A stretch of DNA of 64,000 nt from DAHUXT01 sp036273675 (GTDB lineage: Bacteria > Chloroflexota > Ktedonobacteria > Ktedonobacterales > JADMIN01), in the NCBI GenBank assembly GCA_036273675.1, contig DASUHD010000175.1:1-64000 (forward strand), given 5' to 3'. The notes beneath the pieces are model-generated. The model had not been told where the DNA came from. It did no database searches and worked only from the letters and a program-made list of their open reading frames with translations. Made by a program: the position numbers and the translations under genes. This document shows, piece after piece, positions 1-8,407 of this stretch. Within the stretch, counting starts at the first letter, position 1; each line of letters starts with the position of its first letter.

Positions 1-75
1 TACGCCACGCACGACTAACTAACGCAATTCTCAGCTAGTGCAGGGTGTCTCGTTTTACTTCGCGTCTCGTTACTT

Positions 76-243
76 TACGACGCCGAGCGACGGCTCACGG
101 CCTGGCAGAACGCGCCCAGCAACCCCTCCAGCCAGGCATGGTTCCTCTATGATGGCGCCGGAAACCGTGTCGAGCAGTATACCAGCGGTGGCAGCGGCAG
201 CCACAGCTACTACCTGCCGGGCAAAGTCCGCCTCACTGCTTGA
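76..243 (+). pseudogene. RHS/YD-repeat protein C-terminal fragment
   Basis: Reading the frame that begins at position 76 gives YDAERRLTAWQ, then WFLYDGAGNRVEQY and SYYLPGK before a TGA at 241-243. The spacing of the two YD units with GNRVEQ is typical of RHS/YD-repeat polypeptides, where such repeats build a beta-cocoon around a toxin. No start codon or SD precedes it and the same frame has a TAA at 16-18, so this is a decayed remnant rather than an intact gene. It is too short for the ordinary ORF threshold. The region upstream of the window might hold more of it, though the upstream stop argues the copy is already broken. The annotation as RHS remnant is secure by motif; function is presumably lost. 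Confidence 0.7.
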
Positions 244-249
244 GGCTCC

Positions 250-278
250 TTGCGTCCCCTGGTTCTATCGTGTAGACT
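250..278 (+). promoter_or_regulatory. possible promoter of the leuS leader
   Basis: TTGCGT (250-255) and TAGACT (273-278) are separated by 17 bp and lie just upstream of the T-box leader, where a promoter is required. Both boxes match the sigma-70 consensus only partly, so this is a position-based suggestion. Confidence 0.3.
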
Positions 279-289
279 GAGGGTAACAA

Positions 290-580
290 TCGCAGAAGGA
301 TAGGGCATCGAACGAGGAAAGTACGCGCGATTCCGCTCGTCAGAGAGCCGGTGGCTGGTGCGAACCGGTGTGTGGGTCCGCAGAAGCTCCCTCGCGAGCC
401 GTGACCGTGAAACGCTTACGAGCGTAAGTAGCGGTCGCCGGGTGTTCCCGTTACCGGACCGGGGCGTGTTGGCGCCCTCTGAGGCCGTCGTCGCGAGGCG
501 TCGGCAGAAACAAGGTGGTACCGCGAAGGTTCGCACTGTGCGTCGCCTTTCGCCCTTGTCGGGGGCGGAGGGCATTTTTG
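290..580 (+). promoter_or_regulatory. T-box riboswitch (leuS leader)
   Basis: The leader contains the canonical T-box element AAGGTGGTACCGCG at 512-525, a Stem I start with an AG-bulge-like GAGGAAAGTACGCG near 314-327, and the conserved distal Stem I segment AGAGAGCC...GGTGCGAACCGG around 342-368. The 3' side of Stem I carries GAAGCTCCCTCG (383-394), so CTC, a leucine codon, is a likely specifier, fitting the leuS gene downstream. T-boxes bind uncharged tRNA; pairing of its acceptor end with the T-box bulge stabilises the antiterminator. A competing hairpin with a T-run follows at 545-579, indicating transcriptional control. Exact 5' end and specifier register were judged by eye. Confidence 0.88.
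545..579 (+). terminator. regulated terminator of the leuS T-box
   Basis: GCCTTTCGCCC (545-555) can pair with GGGCGGAGGGC (563-573), and the stem is followed by ATTTTT (574-579). It lies immediately 3' of the T-box sequence, the position where a transcriptional T-box places its terminator. Confidence 0.75.
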
Positions 581-655
581 TTGCCCGTCGCCGTTCAGGC
601 TCATACTTTCCACATCATCTGGAAAGTGACTCGATGACCCAGAGCGGAGGACCAC

Positions 656-3169
656 ATGGCACAGCGAAAGACGACGGCAGCAGGCGCGTCGGGGCGGCCA
701 CGAACGGCTGACAAGCGCGCGAACACACCGATCACGACGCGCCCACCACAGTACGACTTCGCCACGTTCGAGGCGAAGTGGCGCGAGCGCTGGGAGGCCA
801 GCGGTATCTACCAGACCAACCTGGAGCGCGCGCGGAAACCCTACTATAACCTGATGATGTTCCCCTACCCCTCCGCCGAGGGGCTGCACGTCGGCAACAT
901 GTATCCCTACACTGGTTCGGATATCCATGGCCGCTGGATGAGTATGCGCGGCTACGATGTCTTCGAGCCGATGGGGTTCGACGCCTTTGGCATCCACAGC
1001 GAAAACTTCGCCATCAAGCGGGGCATTCATCCGACTATTCTGACGGCGCGCAACGTGACCCACTTCCGCGAAGACCAGCTGAAGCGCATCGGCAACCGCT
1101 TCGACTGGACGCACGAGGTGGATACTACCGACCCGCGCTACTACCGCTGGACGCAGTGGATCTTCATCCAGTTGTTCAAGGCGGGGCTGGCCGAGCGCAG
1201 ATCGGCGGCGGTCAACTGGTGTCCCAACGACAAGACCGTCCTGGCCGACGAGCAGGTCATCAACGGCCACTGCGAGCGCTGTGGCTGGCTGGTGGAGCGG
1301 CGCGAGTTGGAGCAGTGGTTCCTGAAGATCACCAAGTATGCCGACCGGCTGCTAGAGAACCTGAAGACGCTGGACTGGTCCGAGCGTGTCAAGACGGCGC
1401 AGCGCAACTGGATCGGCCGTTCTGAGGGGCTGCAATTCGCTATGGCGGTGGCGGGCGATACCTCGCGGACTATCGAGGCGTTCACCACGCGCCCCGACAC
1501 CATCTATGGCGTGACGTTCGTCGCGCTGTCGCTGCAGCATCCACTGGTGGCCGCGATCACCGACGAGACGCATGCCGCCGCCGTCACCGCCTATGAGGAG
1601 GCCAACCGCCAGCGGCCCGCCGACCACGCCGACGAGGCGCGGCCCGATAGCGGCGTCTTCACGGGGCGCTACGCCATCCACCCGCTGACCGGCGAGCAAA
1701 TACCGATCTGGGTCGCCAGCTATGTGCTGATGGACTACGGCACGGGCGCGATTATGGGCGTTCCCGCGCATGACGACCGCGACCTGATCTTCGCGCGGGC
1801 GATGGGGCTGCCCGTCCGCACCGTGGTCCAGCCGACCGGCGATCATGCGCAGGCGGACGGCGCGGAGGCGTTCACCGACTATGGCGTGCTGGTCAACTCC
1901 GGCGCGTATTCGGGTACGCATTCCGATGAGGCGTCGTCAGCGATTATCGCGGAGTTCGAGGCGCGCGGAATCGGCAGCCGCTCGGTCAAATATCACTTGC
2001 GCGACTGGCTGATCAGCCGACAGCGCTACTGGGGACCGCCCATCCCCATCATCTACTGCCCGGAGCATGGCGCGGTTCCCGTGCCAGAGGACCAGTTGCC
2101 GGTGCTGCTGCCCTTTATCGAGGACTTCAGGCCGAAGGGGACGGGTGTCGCGCCGCTGGCCAGCGATCCCGCGTTCGTGCAGACGACCTGCCCGATCTGC
2201 GGTATGCCTGCCCGGCGCGAGACCGATGTCAACGACAACTTCCTGGATTCCGCGTGGTATTACCTGCGCTACCCGTCGTCCGGCGACGACAGCGAGGCGT
2301 GGGATCCGGCGGTGACGCGCAAGTGGCTGCCGGTCGATATGTATACAGGCGGCGCGGAACACAGCCTGCTGCACATGATGTATTCGCGCTTCATCACGAT
2401 GGCGCTGCACGACCTGGGGCATCTGGACTTCGAGGAGCCGTTCCCGCACTTCCGCGCGAACGGCACGATCACTCGGGATGGCGCGAAGATCAGCAAGTCG
2501 AAGGGCAACATCATCAACCCCGACGACTACATCAATCGCTATGGCGCGGATGTCTTTCGCATCTATCTGATGTTCCTGGGGCCATATGAGGCGGACGCCG
2601 ACTTCACCGACCGCAACATCAGCGGCGTCGTGCGCTTCCTGGACCGCGTCTGGCGCGTCGCCACTAGCGCTGCCACCTCGCCGCAGAGCAAGGCGCGTGG
2701 CGTGGCGCGGCGCGAGCTGCACCGAACAGTCCAGCGAGTGTCGGAGGATACAGGCGCGTTCAAATATAACACGGCAATAGCGACGCTGATGGAATACGTC
2801 AACGGGCTGGAGGCGCGCAAGCAGCCCTCACGCGAGGAGTTGCGCGCGCTGCTGAAGCTGCTGGCGCCCTACGCGCCCTTCATCACCGAGGAGTTGTGGG
2901 AGCGCATCGAAGGCGCGGGCGTCGCCTCGATTCACATGCAGCCCTGGCCCAAATTCGACCCCAGCGCGCTGGTGAGCGAGACGGTGACGCTGGTGGTGCA
3001 GGTGAACGGGCGGCTGCGTGATCGCGTTACGGTCGCATCGGACGCCACGGAGGAGCAGATTCGCGCGGCGGCGGAGGCGGCTCCCAATGCGCGGCGGGCG
3101 GTTGGCGAGGCATCGGTGCGCCAGGTGGTGATTGTGCCGGGGCGGCTGGTGAATATCGTCACCGGGTGA
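656..3169 (+). CDS. leuS: leucyl-tRNA synthetase
   Basis: Class I aminoacyl-tRNA synthetase charging tRNA-Leu in the cytoplasm. The 837-residue product has the HIGH-type signature PSAEGLHVGN near residues 72-81, the CP1 editing domain with TTRPDTIYGV (about 275) and DYGTGAIMGVPAHDDRD (about 360), and the KMSKS-type loop KISKSKGN near residue 612, followed by an anticodon-binding helical domain and the small C-terminal domain. Length is normal for bacterial LeuRS. The ATG at 656 is preceded by the Shine-Dalgarno sequence GGAGGACC at 645-652. The N-terminus has a basic, low-complexity extension of about 30 residues before the first conserved block. Expression is probably controlled by the T-box leader upstream. 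The gene is monocistronic and convergent with the response regulator downstream. Confidence 0.97.
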   Translation: MAQRKTTAAGASGRPRTADKRANTPITTRPPQYDFATFEAKWRERWEASGIYQTNLERARKPYYNLMMFPYPSAEGLHVGNMYPYTGSDIHGRWMSMRGYDVFEPMGFDAFGIHSENFAIKRGIHPTILTARNVTHFREDQLKRIGNRFDWTHEVDTTDPRYYRWTQWIFIQLFKAGLAERRSAAVNWCPNDKTVLADEQVINGHCERCGWLVERRELEQWFLKITKYADRLLENLKTLDWSERVKTAQRNWIGRSEGLQFAMAVAGDTSRTIEAFTTRPDTIYGVTFVALSLQHPLVAAITDETHAAAVTAYEEANRQRPADHADEARPDSGVFTGRYAIHPLTGEQIPIWVASYVLMDYGTGAIMGVPAHDDRDLIFARAMGLPVRTVVQPTGDHAQADGAEAFTDYGVLVNSGAYSGTHSDEASSAIIAEFEARGIGSRSVKYHLRDWLISRQRYWGPPIPIIYCPEHGAVPVPEDQLPVLLPFIEDFRPKGTGVAPLASDPAFVQTTCPICGMPARRETDVNDNFLDSAWYYLRYPSSGDDSEAWDPAVTRKWLPVDMYTGGAEHSLLHMMYSRFITMALHDLGHLDFEEPFPHFRANGTITRDGAKISKSKGNIINPDDYINRYGADVFRIYLMFLGPYEADADFTDRNISGVVRFLDRVWRVATSAATSPQSKARGVARRELHRTVQRVSEDTGAFKYNTAIATLMEYVNGLEARKQPSREELRALLKLLAPYAPFITEELWERIEGAGVASIHMQPWPKFDPSALVSETVTLVVQVNGRLRDRVTVASDATEEQIRAAAEAAPNARRAVGEASVRQVVIVPGRLVNIVTG

Positions 3170-3213
3170 TAGAGATATTCCCGCCTTGAGACAAATGGCA
3201 TAGTGAGAATACG

Positions 3214-3242
3214 GGGGCCGCAGGCTCAAAACCTGCGGCCCC
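3214..3242. terminator. GC-rich hairpin between convergent genes
   Basis: GGGGCCGCAGG (3214-3224) and CCTGCGGCCCC (3232-3242) form a perfect 11-bp stem with a 7-nt loop, 45 bp after the leuS stop. There is no T-run, so it may end transcription only weakly or act as a 3' stabiliser for leuS mRNA. Confidence 0.45.
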
Positions 3243-3274
3243 TGGGTGTTAAGTGGATGGCTCCTGAGGAGTGG

Positions 3275-3330
3275 AGTGGCCTTCGCGGCATGAATGCCGC
3301 GGCTAATCATGCCGCGAAGGTAGCGCCACT
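3275..3330. repeat. interspersed palindromic repeat, short form
   Basis: Contains the family core TTCGCGGCATGAATGCCGCGGCTAA in two blocks: CCTTCGCGGCATG (3280-3292) pairs perfectly with CATGCCGCGAAGG (3308-3320), and AGTGGC/GCCACT extend the stem outward to 3275 and 3330. It abuts the TAG stop of the minus-strand response regulator at 3331 and could serve as its terminator. Only the core is shared with the roughly 105-bp copies elsewhere in the window. Confidence 0.8.
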
Positions 3331-4017
3331 CTAGTCTCCGTCCATCTTGATCCAGCCCTTCTTGAGGGCATGGACCACCGCGGCGGTGCGGTCGTTGACC
3401 GAGAGTTTCTTCAGGATGGAGGTGATGTGGTTCTTTACAGTCTGGTCGCTGATCTTGAGCGATTTGGCAATCTCTTTGTTGCTGTTGCCGCGCGCGATGT
3501 AGTCCAGAATCTCGATCTCGCGCTGGGAGAGTGGGGTGAATACCTGCTGCACTTCGGGCGGCTCTTCCTGGGTCATCTCGCGGAAGCTGCGCAAGACGCG
3601 GCTGGCCACCGTAGGACGCGAGAGCACGTTGTCGTTGATGATATAGACGCCGGTGCTCACCTTGCGCACGGCGCTGACCAGGTCGTCGGCGGAGATGCCT
3701 TTGAGCAGATAGGCCGCCGCGCCAAGCTTCATCGACTGAAAGAGCTGCTCCTCGTCCTCGAACGCCGTCAGCATGATGATCGCGGCGCGCGGCGAAGAAT
3801 GGCGAATCTGCCGTGCCAGTTCGAGCGCATCATTAGTGGAAAGAAGCGCGTCTATGAGCACCACGTCAGGCGTATGCAGCTTGGCCAGATCGAGTCCGGC
3901 GGCGCTTTCTGAGGCCTCGGCGACGATGGTGCAGTCCCCCGCCTCTTCGAGCGCGTTGCGACAACCCTGACGAAACAGCGGGTGCTCATCGATAAGCATG
4001 ACACGGATAGATTCCAT
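3331..4017 (-). CDS. NarL/LuxR-family response regulator
   Basis: Two-component output protein of 228 residues. The N-terminal receiver domain (about 1-125) has the acidic pair near D10/E11, phosphoacceptor D56 in VVLIDALLS, and a conserved TAFEDEEQ block, LKG supplying the lysine near 106. The C-terminal LuxR helix-turn-helix (about 160-225) reads LSQREIEILDYIARGNSNKEIA followed by SDQTVKNHI, the DNA-recognition helix. It would bind DNA as a phosphorylated dimer. No sensor kinase lies next to it, so its partner is encoded elsewhere or it is an orphan. The ATG is preceded by GGGAG seven bases upstream. The stop codon abuts a palindromic repeat. Target genes cannot be inferred. Confidence 0.92.
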   Translation of the reverse strand: MESIRVMLIDEHPLFRQGCRNALEEAGDCTIVAEASESAAGLDLAKLHTPDVVLIDALLSTNDALELARQIRHSSPRAAIIMLTAFEDEEQLFQSMKLGAAAYLLKGISADDLVSAVRKVSTGVYIINDNVLSRPTVASRVLRSFREMTQEEPPEVQQVFTPLSQREIEILDYIARGNSNKEIAKSLKISDQTVKNHITSILKKLSVNDRTAAVVHALKKGWIKMDGD

Positions 4018-4130
4018 TGTATTTCTCCCAGCGCGAGTAGTAGAACAGGTATGCGGCGCCTGGCACGAGGGCGGAGAGACAACACGTGCAGTATATACGA
4101 TGCACAGGCATACCTGCCGCCCAGTGGGTC

Positions 4131-4162
4131 AAACGGCGCCAGCCCAAAGACCGGCGCCGTTT
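4131..4162 (-). terminator. probable terminator after the DUF5671-like gene
   Basis: AAACGGCGCC (4131-4140) pairs perfectly with GGCGCCGTTT (4153-4162) around a 12-nt loop, 39 bp beyond the stop of the minus-strand gene at 4201. Only three T residues follow on the minus strand, so efficiency is uncertain. Confidence 0.5.
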
Positions 4163-4200
4163 GTTGCCGCTAAACACTAGATGATACCACGCGCGCCGCC

Positions 4201-5823
4201 TCAGCGGATACCTTCCCGCGCGCGGATGCGCGCCGCCGCCTCGTCGCGCGTCATGCGGCCCGCCATGAGCGCGTCGAGTATCCCTTCGAGCGTCTCAGAG
4301 GGCGCCACCGCAGCGCCTTCCACCGCACCCGCCGACGCCACCGGCTGCGTGCTTGCCGCGACTGGTTCGGCTTCCACGGGCTTCGGTTCTGGCCGCGTAC
4401 CAAGATAGCGACTGCGTAGCGCCACCGTCATAAAGATGGCGACCATCGTCGCGCCGACCAGCAGTGTCACCAGGCCAGCCCGCGCCGTCTGCTGCCAGTT
4501 GTCTGCGGGCGCGCCAAGCATCGCGCTGAGGAGCGCCTGCAAGGCGACAATCAGCCCGCCAGCGCCCGTAATCACGCCGCCAGCGAGTAGCACCAGGACA
4601 AAGATACGGTGTGGCCAGGTGACACCGGTCTGGCGTGACCGCGCGTCGAGCCGTAGCATGATAAATATGAAGGGCAGACCTACCAGCAAGAGCGCACCCG
4701 CCGATGCGAAATTCTCCGCGGGCGGCTGCGAACCAGCGGGGACAACATGCTCGATCGCGTCAATCAGCAATGTCCGGACGCCCGCCCAGAACGGATAGGC
4801 AAAGATGACACCAGCCAGCGCCCACTGAATCAGTCCCGCCGCCGGCACGCCAGACGGCAGATCAGCCGCCTCGCGGGCATAGAGCCACAGGTATGCCAGC
4901 ACTACGACGAGGCCGAAGACAAGCGCGGCCACCGTGGCCGCGGCCCCATAGGCAAACTCGTTCGAGGAGAATGGATGGCCGAGCAGCTGACGCAGTACCG
5001 CCTCGAGGATTCCCCGGCAGCCACCCAGTACGAACCCAAGCCCAAAGCCGAATGCGAGCAGGTGCGCCACCTGGCGGATCCGCGAGTGGCCGTCATGACG
5101 CGAGAACGCGGTATAGCCAGCCCAGCACGCGGCGAGGAACAGCGCCGCGCCGCATTGCGCGGCGGTCTGGCGCAGTGGATAGTAGTCGCCGGGATTGCAG
5201 GCGAAGTCCCCAGGGTAGCCAGCGCAGGGATTGAACCCACCACTTCGGATCAGGGTGGTCAGCACAATATTCTGGACCGCGCCAAGCCAGAACGGGGTGG
5301 CAATGAAGACGATGACCAGTTGCGCGCCGTAGAGATGCAGCCGTTGAAAGACTATCGCGGCTTCTGTAGTGGCGCGCGTTCGCCGCCGCTCCCATTCGAG
5401 CAGGGCAAAGAGGCCCGCTGTGGAGAGCGCGACTGAAAAACTGTATGTCGTGGAGCTGTAGCGGTCACCCAACTGCGTAATGCCTACCGCGGCGGTTCCG
5501 ATAGCAATCAACACCGCGAGCAGTTGTGTAACGTTGAGGAAGTAGGAGCGGACAGCCTCACCGCCTGCCGTCGGATCGGTAGCCATATCGCGGCGAATCA
5601 GCCAGTAATGGAGACCACCGAGCAGCAACGTGACCAGCCACACCACGACGAACGCCACCACCGCCTGGACGACCTGGCTGTGGTCTGGCGGTGAGGCATA
5701 CGGCCCGCGTAGGGGCGTCGTCGAGAGCAGCAGCCCCAGCGAGATACCAGTCGCGGTTGTTGCCGCGATCAGCAGGACGATACAGACAGCATAGAGATAG
5801 ACTCGATAAAGATTGCGTACCAT
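4201..5823 (-). CDS. polytopic membrane protein, DUF5671-like
   Basis: A 540-residue integral membrane protein with roughly ten to twelve hydrophobic segments, beginning with YLYAVCIVLLIAATTATGI at residues 9-27. The repeated pattern of helix pairs with short loops and RRD/ERRR basic turns resembles DUF5671 proteins, which are common in Chloroflexota and of unknown function. The cytoplasmic tail is Pro/Ala-rich (EPKPVEAEPVAAS) and ends in ETLEGILDALMAGRMTRDEA, similar to the short SHOCT-type C-terminal helix pair. The start is supported by AGAAGGGA upstream of the ATG. It appears monocistronic, with a hairpin downstream. No catalytic motif is visible; a sensory or structural role is possible but not shown. 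Confidence 0.7.
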   Translation of the reverse strand: MVRNLYRVYLYAVCIVLLIAATTATGISLGLLLSTTPLRGPYASPPDHSQVVQAVVAFVVVWLVTLLLGGLHYWLIRRDMATDPTAGGEAVRSYFLNVTQLLAVLIAIGTAAVGITQLGDRYSSTTYSFSVALSTAGLFALLEWERRRTRATTEAAIVFQRLHLYGAQLVIVFIATPFWLGAVQNIVLTTLIRSGGFNPCAGYPGDFACNPGDYYPLRQTAAQCGAALFLAACWAGYTAFSRHDGHSRIRQVAHLLAFGFGLGFVLGGCRGILEAVLRQLLGHPFSSNEFAYGAAATVAALVFGLVVVLAYLWLYAREAADLPSGVPAAGLIQWALAGVIFAYPFWAGVRTLLIDAIEHVVPAGSQPPAENFASAGALLLVGLPFIFIMLRLDARSRQTGVTWPHRIFVLVLLAGGVITGAGGLIVALQALLSAMLGAPADNWQQTARAGLVTLLVGATMVAIFMTVALRSRYLGTRPEPKPVEAEPVAASTQPVASAGAVEGAAVAPSETLEGILDALMAGRMTRDEAAARIRAREGIR

Positions 5824-5995
5824 GGAGCGGTTCCCTTCTCCAATTCAGGAAGACACACCGCTTGCCTCCGCTAGTTGGGAAGTATTGCATGCGGCGGTAC
5901 CCGGAACGTGCATGGAACCACTCTACTGCGTCACGCGGCAAACCACCAGCCATGTCTCGCAGAATCAGCCGTAGTATTGGTCGTATATTCGTGGA

Positions 5996-6559
5996 TTAGT
6001 TTAGGGCAGCAGGGTGAAAACCGTTCTGCTTGTCGCACATGTGATTCGGCCCCATCGGCCTGTTGCAGAACGGACATCGCGGTCGGCCAGACGCCATGAT
6101 GCCGCGAATATGCTGCGCCAGCTGCTCGGTCTGGGCGCGCGAGAAATAGACGCTAAAGGGGAAATCCGCGTCCTCCTGCGCAAAGTATTCGCCATCGCGC
6201 TCGATGAGAATCAACGGCCCCGCCCGTAGCGTGGTGCGATCCACCGCCTCATCGAAGCCAATCTGCATGTTGCCGACGGCAAACTCGATATCAGGCTCTT
6301 CGGGGAAGTCAGTGGGAGCGCTCGGCAGTTTTGGCGCCTTGGCGACGGCTTCGATCCGTAGCGCCATGCCACTGGTGATTCGGGCGATCAACTGCTCCAG
6401 CGCCTGACCAAGGGCATCCAGTTGCTCGCGTTCGAGCCAGAGGCTCGCGCTGCCACGCAGGCTACGGGCGTAGATGCGGAAGCGGCGATTTCCTGGCTCG
6501 CCTATCGCCTCCGCGCCGAGGAGTTGCGCGCGTCCAAAATCTATCTGATCTTCGCTCAT
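5996..6559 (-). CDS. DUF3090 (TIGR03847) family protein
   Basis: A 187-residue soluble protein. The N-terminal block FGRAQLLGAEAIGEPGNRRF and SLWLEREQLDALGQAL, followed by PEEPDIEFAVGNMQIGFDE and the C-terminal CPFCNRPMGPNHMCDKQNGF, are hallmarks of the DUF3090/TIGR03847 family of Actinobacteria and Chloroflexota. The final CxxC...C arrangement resembles half a zinc-binding knuckle. Family function is unknown; in Actinobacteria members often sit near a histidine-phosphatase-like gene and a SCO1664-type kinase-like gene, neither of which is present here. It lies 172 bp from the membrane protein gene on the same strand and may be transcribed separately. Confidence 0.85.
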   Translation of the reverse strand: MSEDQIDFGRAQLLGAEAIGEPGNRRFRIYARSLRGSASLWLEREQLDALGQALEQLIARITSGMALRIEAVAKAPKLPSAPTDFPEEPDIEFAVGNMQIGFDEAVDRTTLRAGPLILIERDGEYFAQEDADFPFSVYFSRAQTEQLAQHIRGIMASGRPRCPFCNRPMGPNHMCDKQNGFHPAALN

Positions 6560-6693
6560 CGGTCTGCCCCATGTTATGTGCTAACTGCCAACCGTCCATG
6601 ATGGCAAGAGACGTTCGCGTCCACACGAGTTGGGACAGTATACCACCTGGCACATTGAACTATCGCACTTGCAAGCGCCTATCTGACAGCCCC

Positions 6694-6799
6694 AAGAACA
6701 CCTGACGGTTTCGTCAGGTCCCAGTGGCCATGATGGGAGTAGACCAGCTTCGCGGCATGAATGCAGCGGCTAAGAGTGGGTTTGATAGGAATTCTAAAG
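6694..6799. repeat. interspersed repeat, long form (about 105 bp)
   Basis: Starts AAGAACACCTGAC, contains CCCAGTGGCCATGATGGGAGTAG and the core CTTCGCGGCATGAATGC, and ends GATAGGAATTCTAAA. Near its left end is an extra local hairpin, ACCTGAC (6700-6706) with GTCAGGT (6713-6719), not found in the other copies. It sits 6 bp beyond the stop of the MFS transporter gene. Confidence 0.85.
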
Positions 6800-6805
6800 G
6801 CAGAG

Positions 6806-8230
6806 CTAGACCTTCTGGCGCGTCTGTTTGGCGACATCGCTCGAGTAGATGCGCGCGCCAAAGAACGCGGCAATGGCGGCAATCGCCAGACACGGCAGGC
6901 CGACGATCAACAGCGCCAGGTTCGCGTGTTCGTGGAGGCCAGTCGAGATGCCGCCGACGAGATACGGCGCCCAGACATCGCCAAGCAGGTGCGCCAGCGA
7001 GAGGGCGACAGCGAAGGCCGTTGCCCGGAGCAGCGGCGGCGTGGCGTCGGTCAGCGCGGCGACCAGCGGCCCTACCGGCAGATTCAGCGCCATCACCGCG
7101 ATGATACCAAACAGGATAAAGACTGGCAGCGAGGACGTCAGGAGCGCCAGGGCGTAGAACGGGATTGCCAGCCCGAAGCCGAGCGAAACCGCCAGCACTC
7201 GCCCGCCACGGAAGCGAGCGCTCATTTTATCGGCCAGCACGCCGCCCAGCAGTATGCCACTCACGCCGCCGACGACGATAATCGCTCCGGCCACCAGCGC
7301 GGTCGCGTTTGACTTGAGGTGGAATGGGCCGGTGTCCGAATGGACATAGATTGGCAGGAAGGTGATCGCGGGCGTCACAACAATGAACATCAGCGCCTGA
7401 AGCGCGACGACGACCCAGACAGTGCGGATGCGTAAGACGGTACCCACCGACTGCATCATCGCGCCGAAGCCGCCGGAGAGGCTGAGCGCGGCGCCGTGGG
7501 CATCGCCGACGTGTTCCGCCCCATCGCTCTCTAGCTCCTGGCTGCGCTCGACCGAGACGTCGGGCTTATCCTTCACGAACCAGATGAAGAGCGCGAGAAT
7601 CAGCCCTGGAATGCCCGTGATGAAGAAGGCAACGCGCCACGGCTCGCGCGCGGGATCGATGATCGAGTCGAGCAAGGCGACGATGGCGAAGGCAAGCACC
7701 ATGCCGACGAGCTGGCCTGACTGCCAGCCACTCATGATGCGCGCGCGCTTCTTCAGCGGATAGTACGCGCCCAGGAGCGCCGACCCGGCGGGGTAGTAGC
7801 TGGCCTCGCCCACACCGACCATGGCCCGCGTGAAAAAGAGCGGGGGGAAGCTGCGCACGAAGGCGGTCGCGGCGCTCATCACGCTCCAGAGCGAGACACC
7901 AAAGGTGATGACGCGGGTACGGGAGAAGCGGTCGGCAAGCAGCCCACAGGGCAGCGCGGCAACCGCATAGACCAGGATGAAGGCGCTACTCAGGATACCA
8001 ATCTGGCTGTCGAGCAGGTGGAAATCGGCCTTCAACGCGGGACCAACCGCGACGACAATCAGCCGGTCGAGGTAGTTGACGGCGTTAATGGCAAACATGA
8101 GCCAGAAGACCACTGTCGCGTTCTGCATCCATTTGCCGCGCGTCAGAGCGCCGGACGCTTTTCGCGTAGGCGCCACTTCGCTCGCTTCTGGGGTATCTTT
8201 GACTGTATCATCCTGGCGATCTTCGATCAC
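6806..8230 (-). CDS. MFS transporter (Spinster-like)
   Basis: Twelve-helix major facilitator, inner membrane, substrate unknown. The first helix carries MFAINAVNYLDRLIVVAV, as in Spinster/hexuronate-type MFS proteins; the A-loop between helices 2 and 3 reads GLLADRFSRTRVITFG, and the second half has a matching GGVLADKMSARFRG. A long hydrophilic loop sits between helices 6 and 7 (KDKPDVSVERSQELESDG). The start is uncertain: an ATG at 8281 lacks a ribosome site, while the GTG at 8230 follows GGGGAGAGAGGACGAC and gives 474 residues, so I chose it; an internal ATG just before the first helix is a third option. The gene stands alone, ending next to a repeat copy. Confidence 0.85.
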   Translation of the reverse strand: MIEDRQDDTVKDTPEASEVAPTRKASGALTRGKWMQNATVVFWLMFAINAVNYLDRLIVVAVGPALKADFHLLDSQIGILSSAFILVYAVAALPCGLLADRFSRTRVITFGVSLWSVMSAATAFVRSFPPLFFTRAMVGVGEASYYPAGSALLGAYYPLKKRARIMSGWQSGQLVGMVLAFAIVALLDSIIDPAREPWRVAFFITGIPGLILALFIWFVKDKPDVSVERSQELESDGAEHVGDAHGAALSLSGGFGAMMQSVGTVLRIRTVWVVVALQALMFIVVTPAITFLPIYVHSDTGPFHLKSNATALVAGAIIVVGGVSGILLGGVLADKMSARFRGGRVLAVSLGFGLAIPFYALALLTSSLPVFILFGIIAVMALNLPVGPLVAALTDATPPLLRATAFAVALSLAHLLGDVWAPYLVGGISTGLHEHANLALLIVGLPCLAIAAIAAFFGARIYSSDVAKQTRQKV

Positions 8231-8407
8231 GTCGTCGTCCTCTCTCCCCAACCTCCGGTGGCCGTCCTGGCCGCTTGCCATCGGACGATAGCAGCGTGTC
8301 CTGTTCGACTATATCACCTCGAACGGGCCGACCCGCTACGCAGTACTGCCTAAACGCAGTATAGTGCGACACAGTTACGACATCGTTACGACACTTTGGC
8401 GACAATG

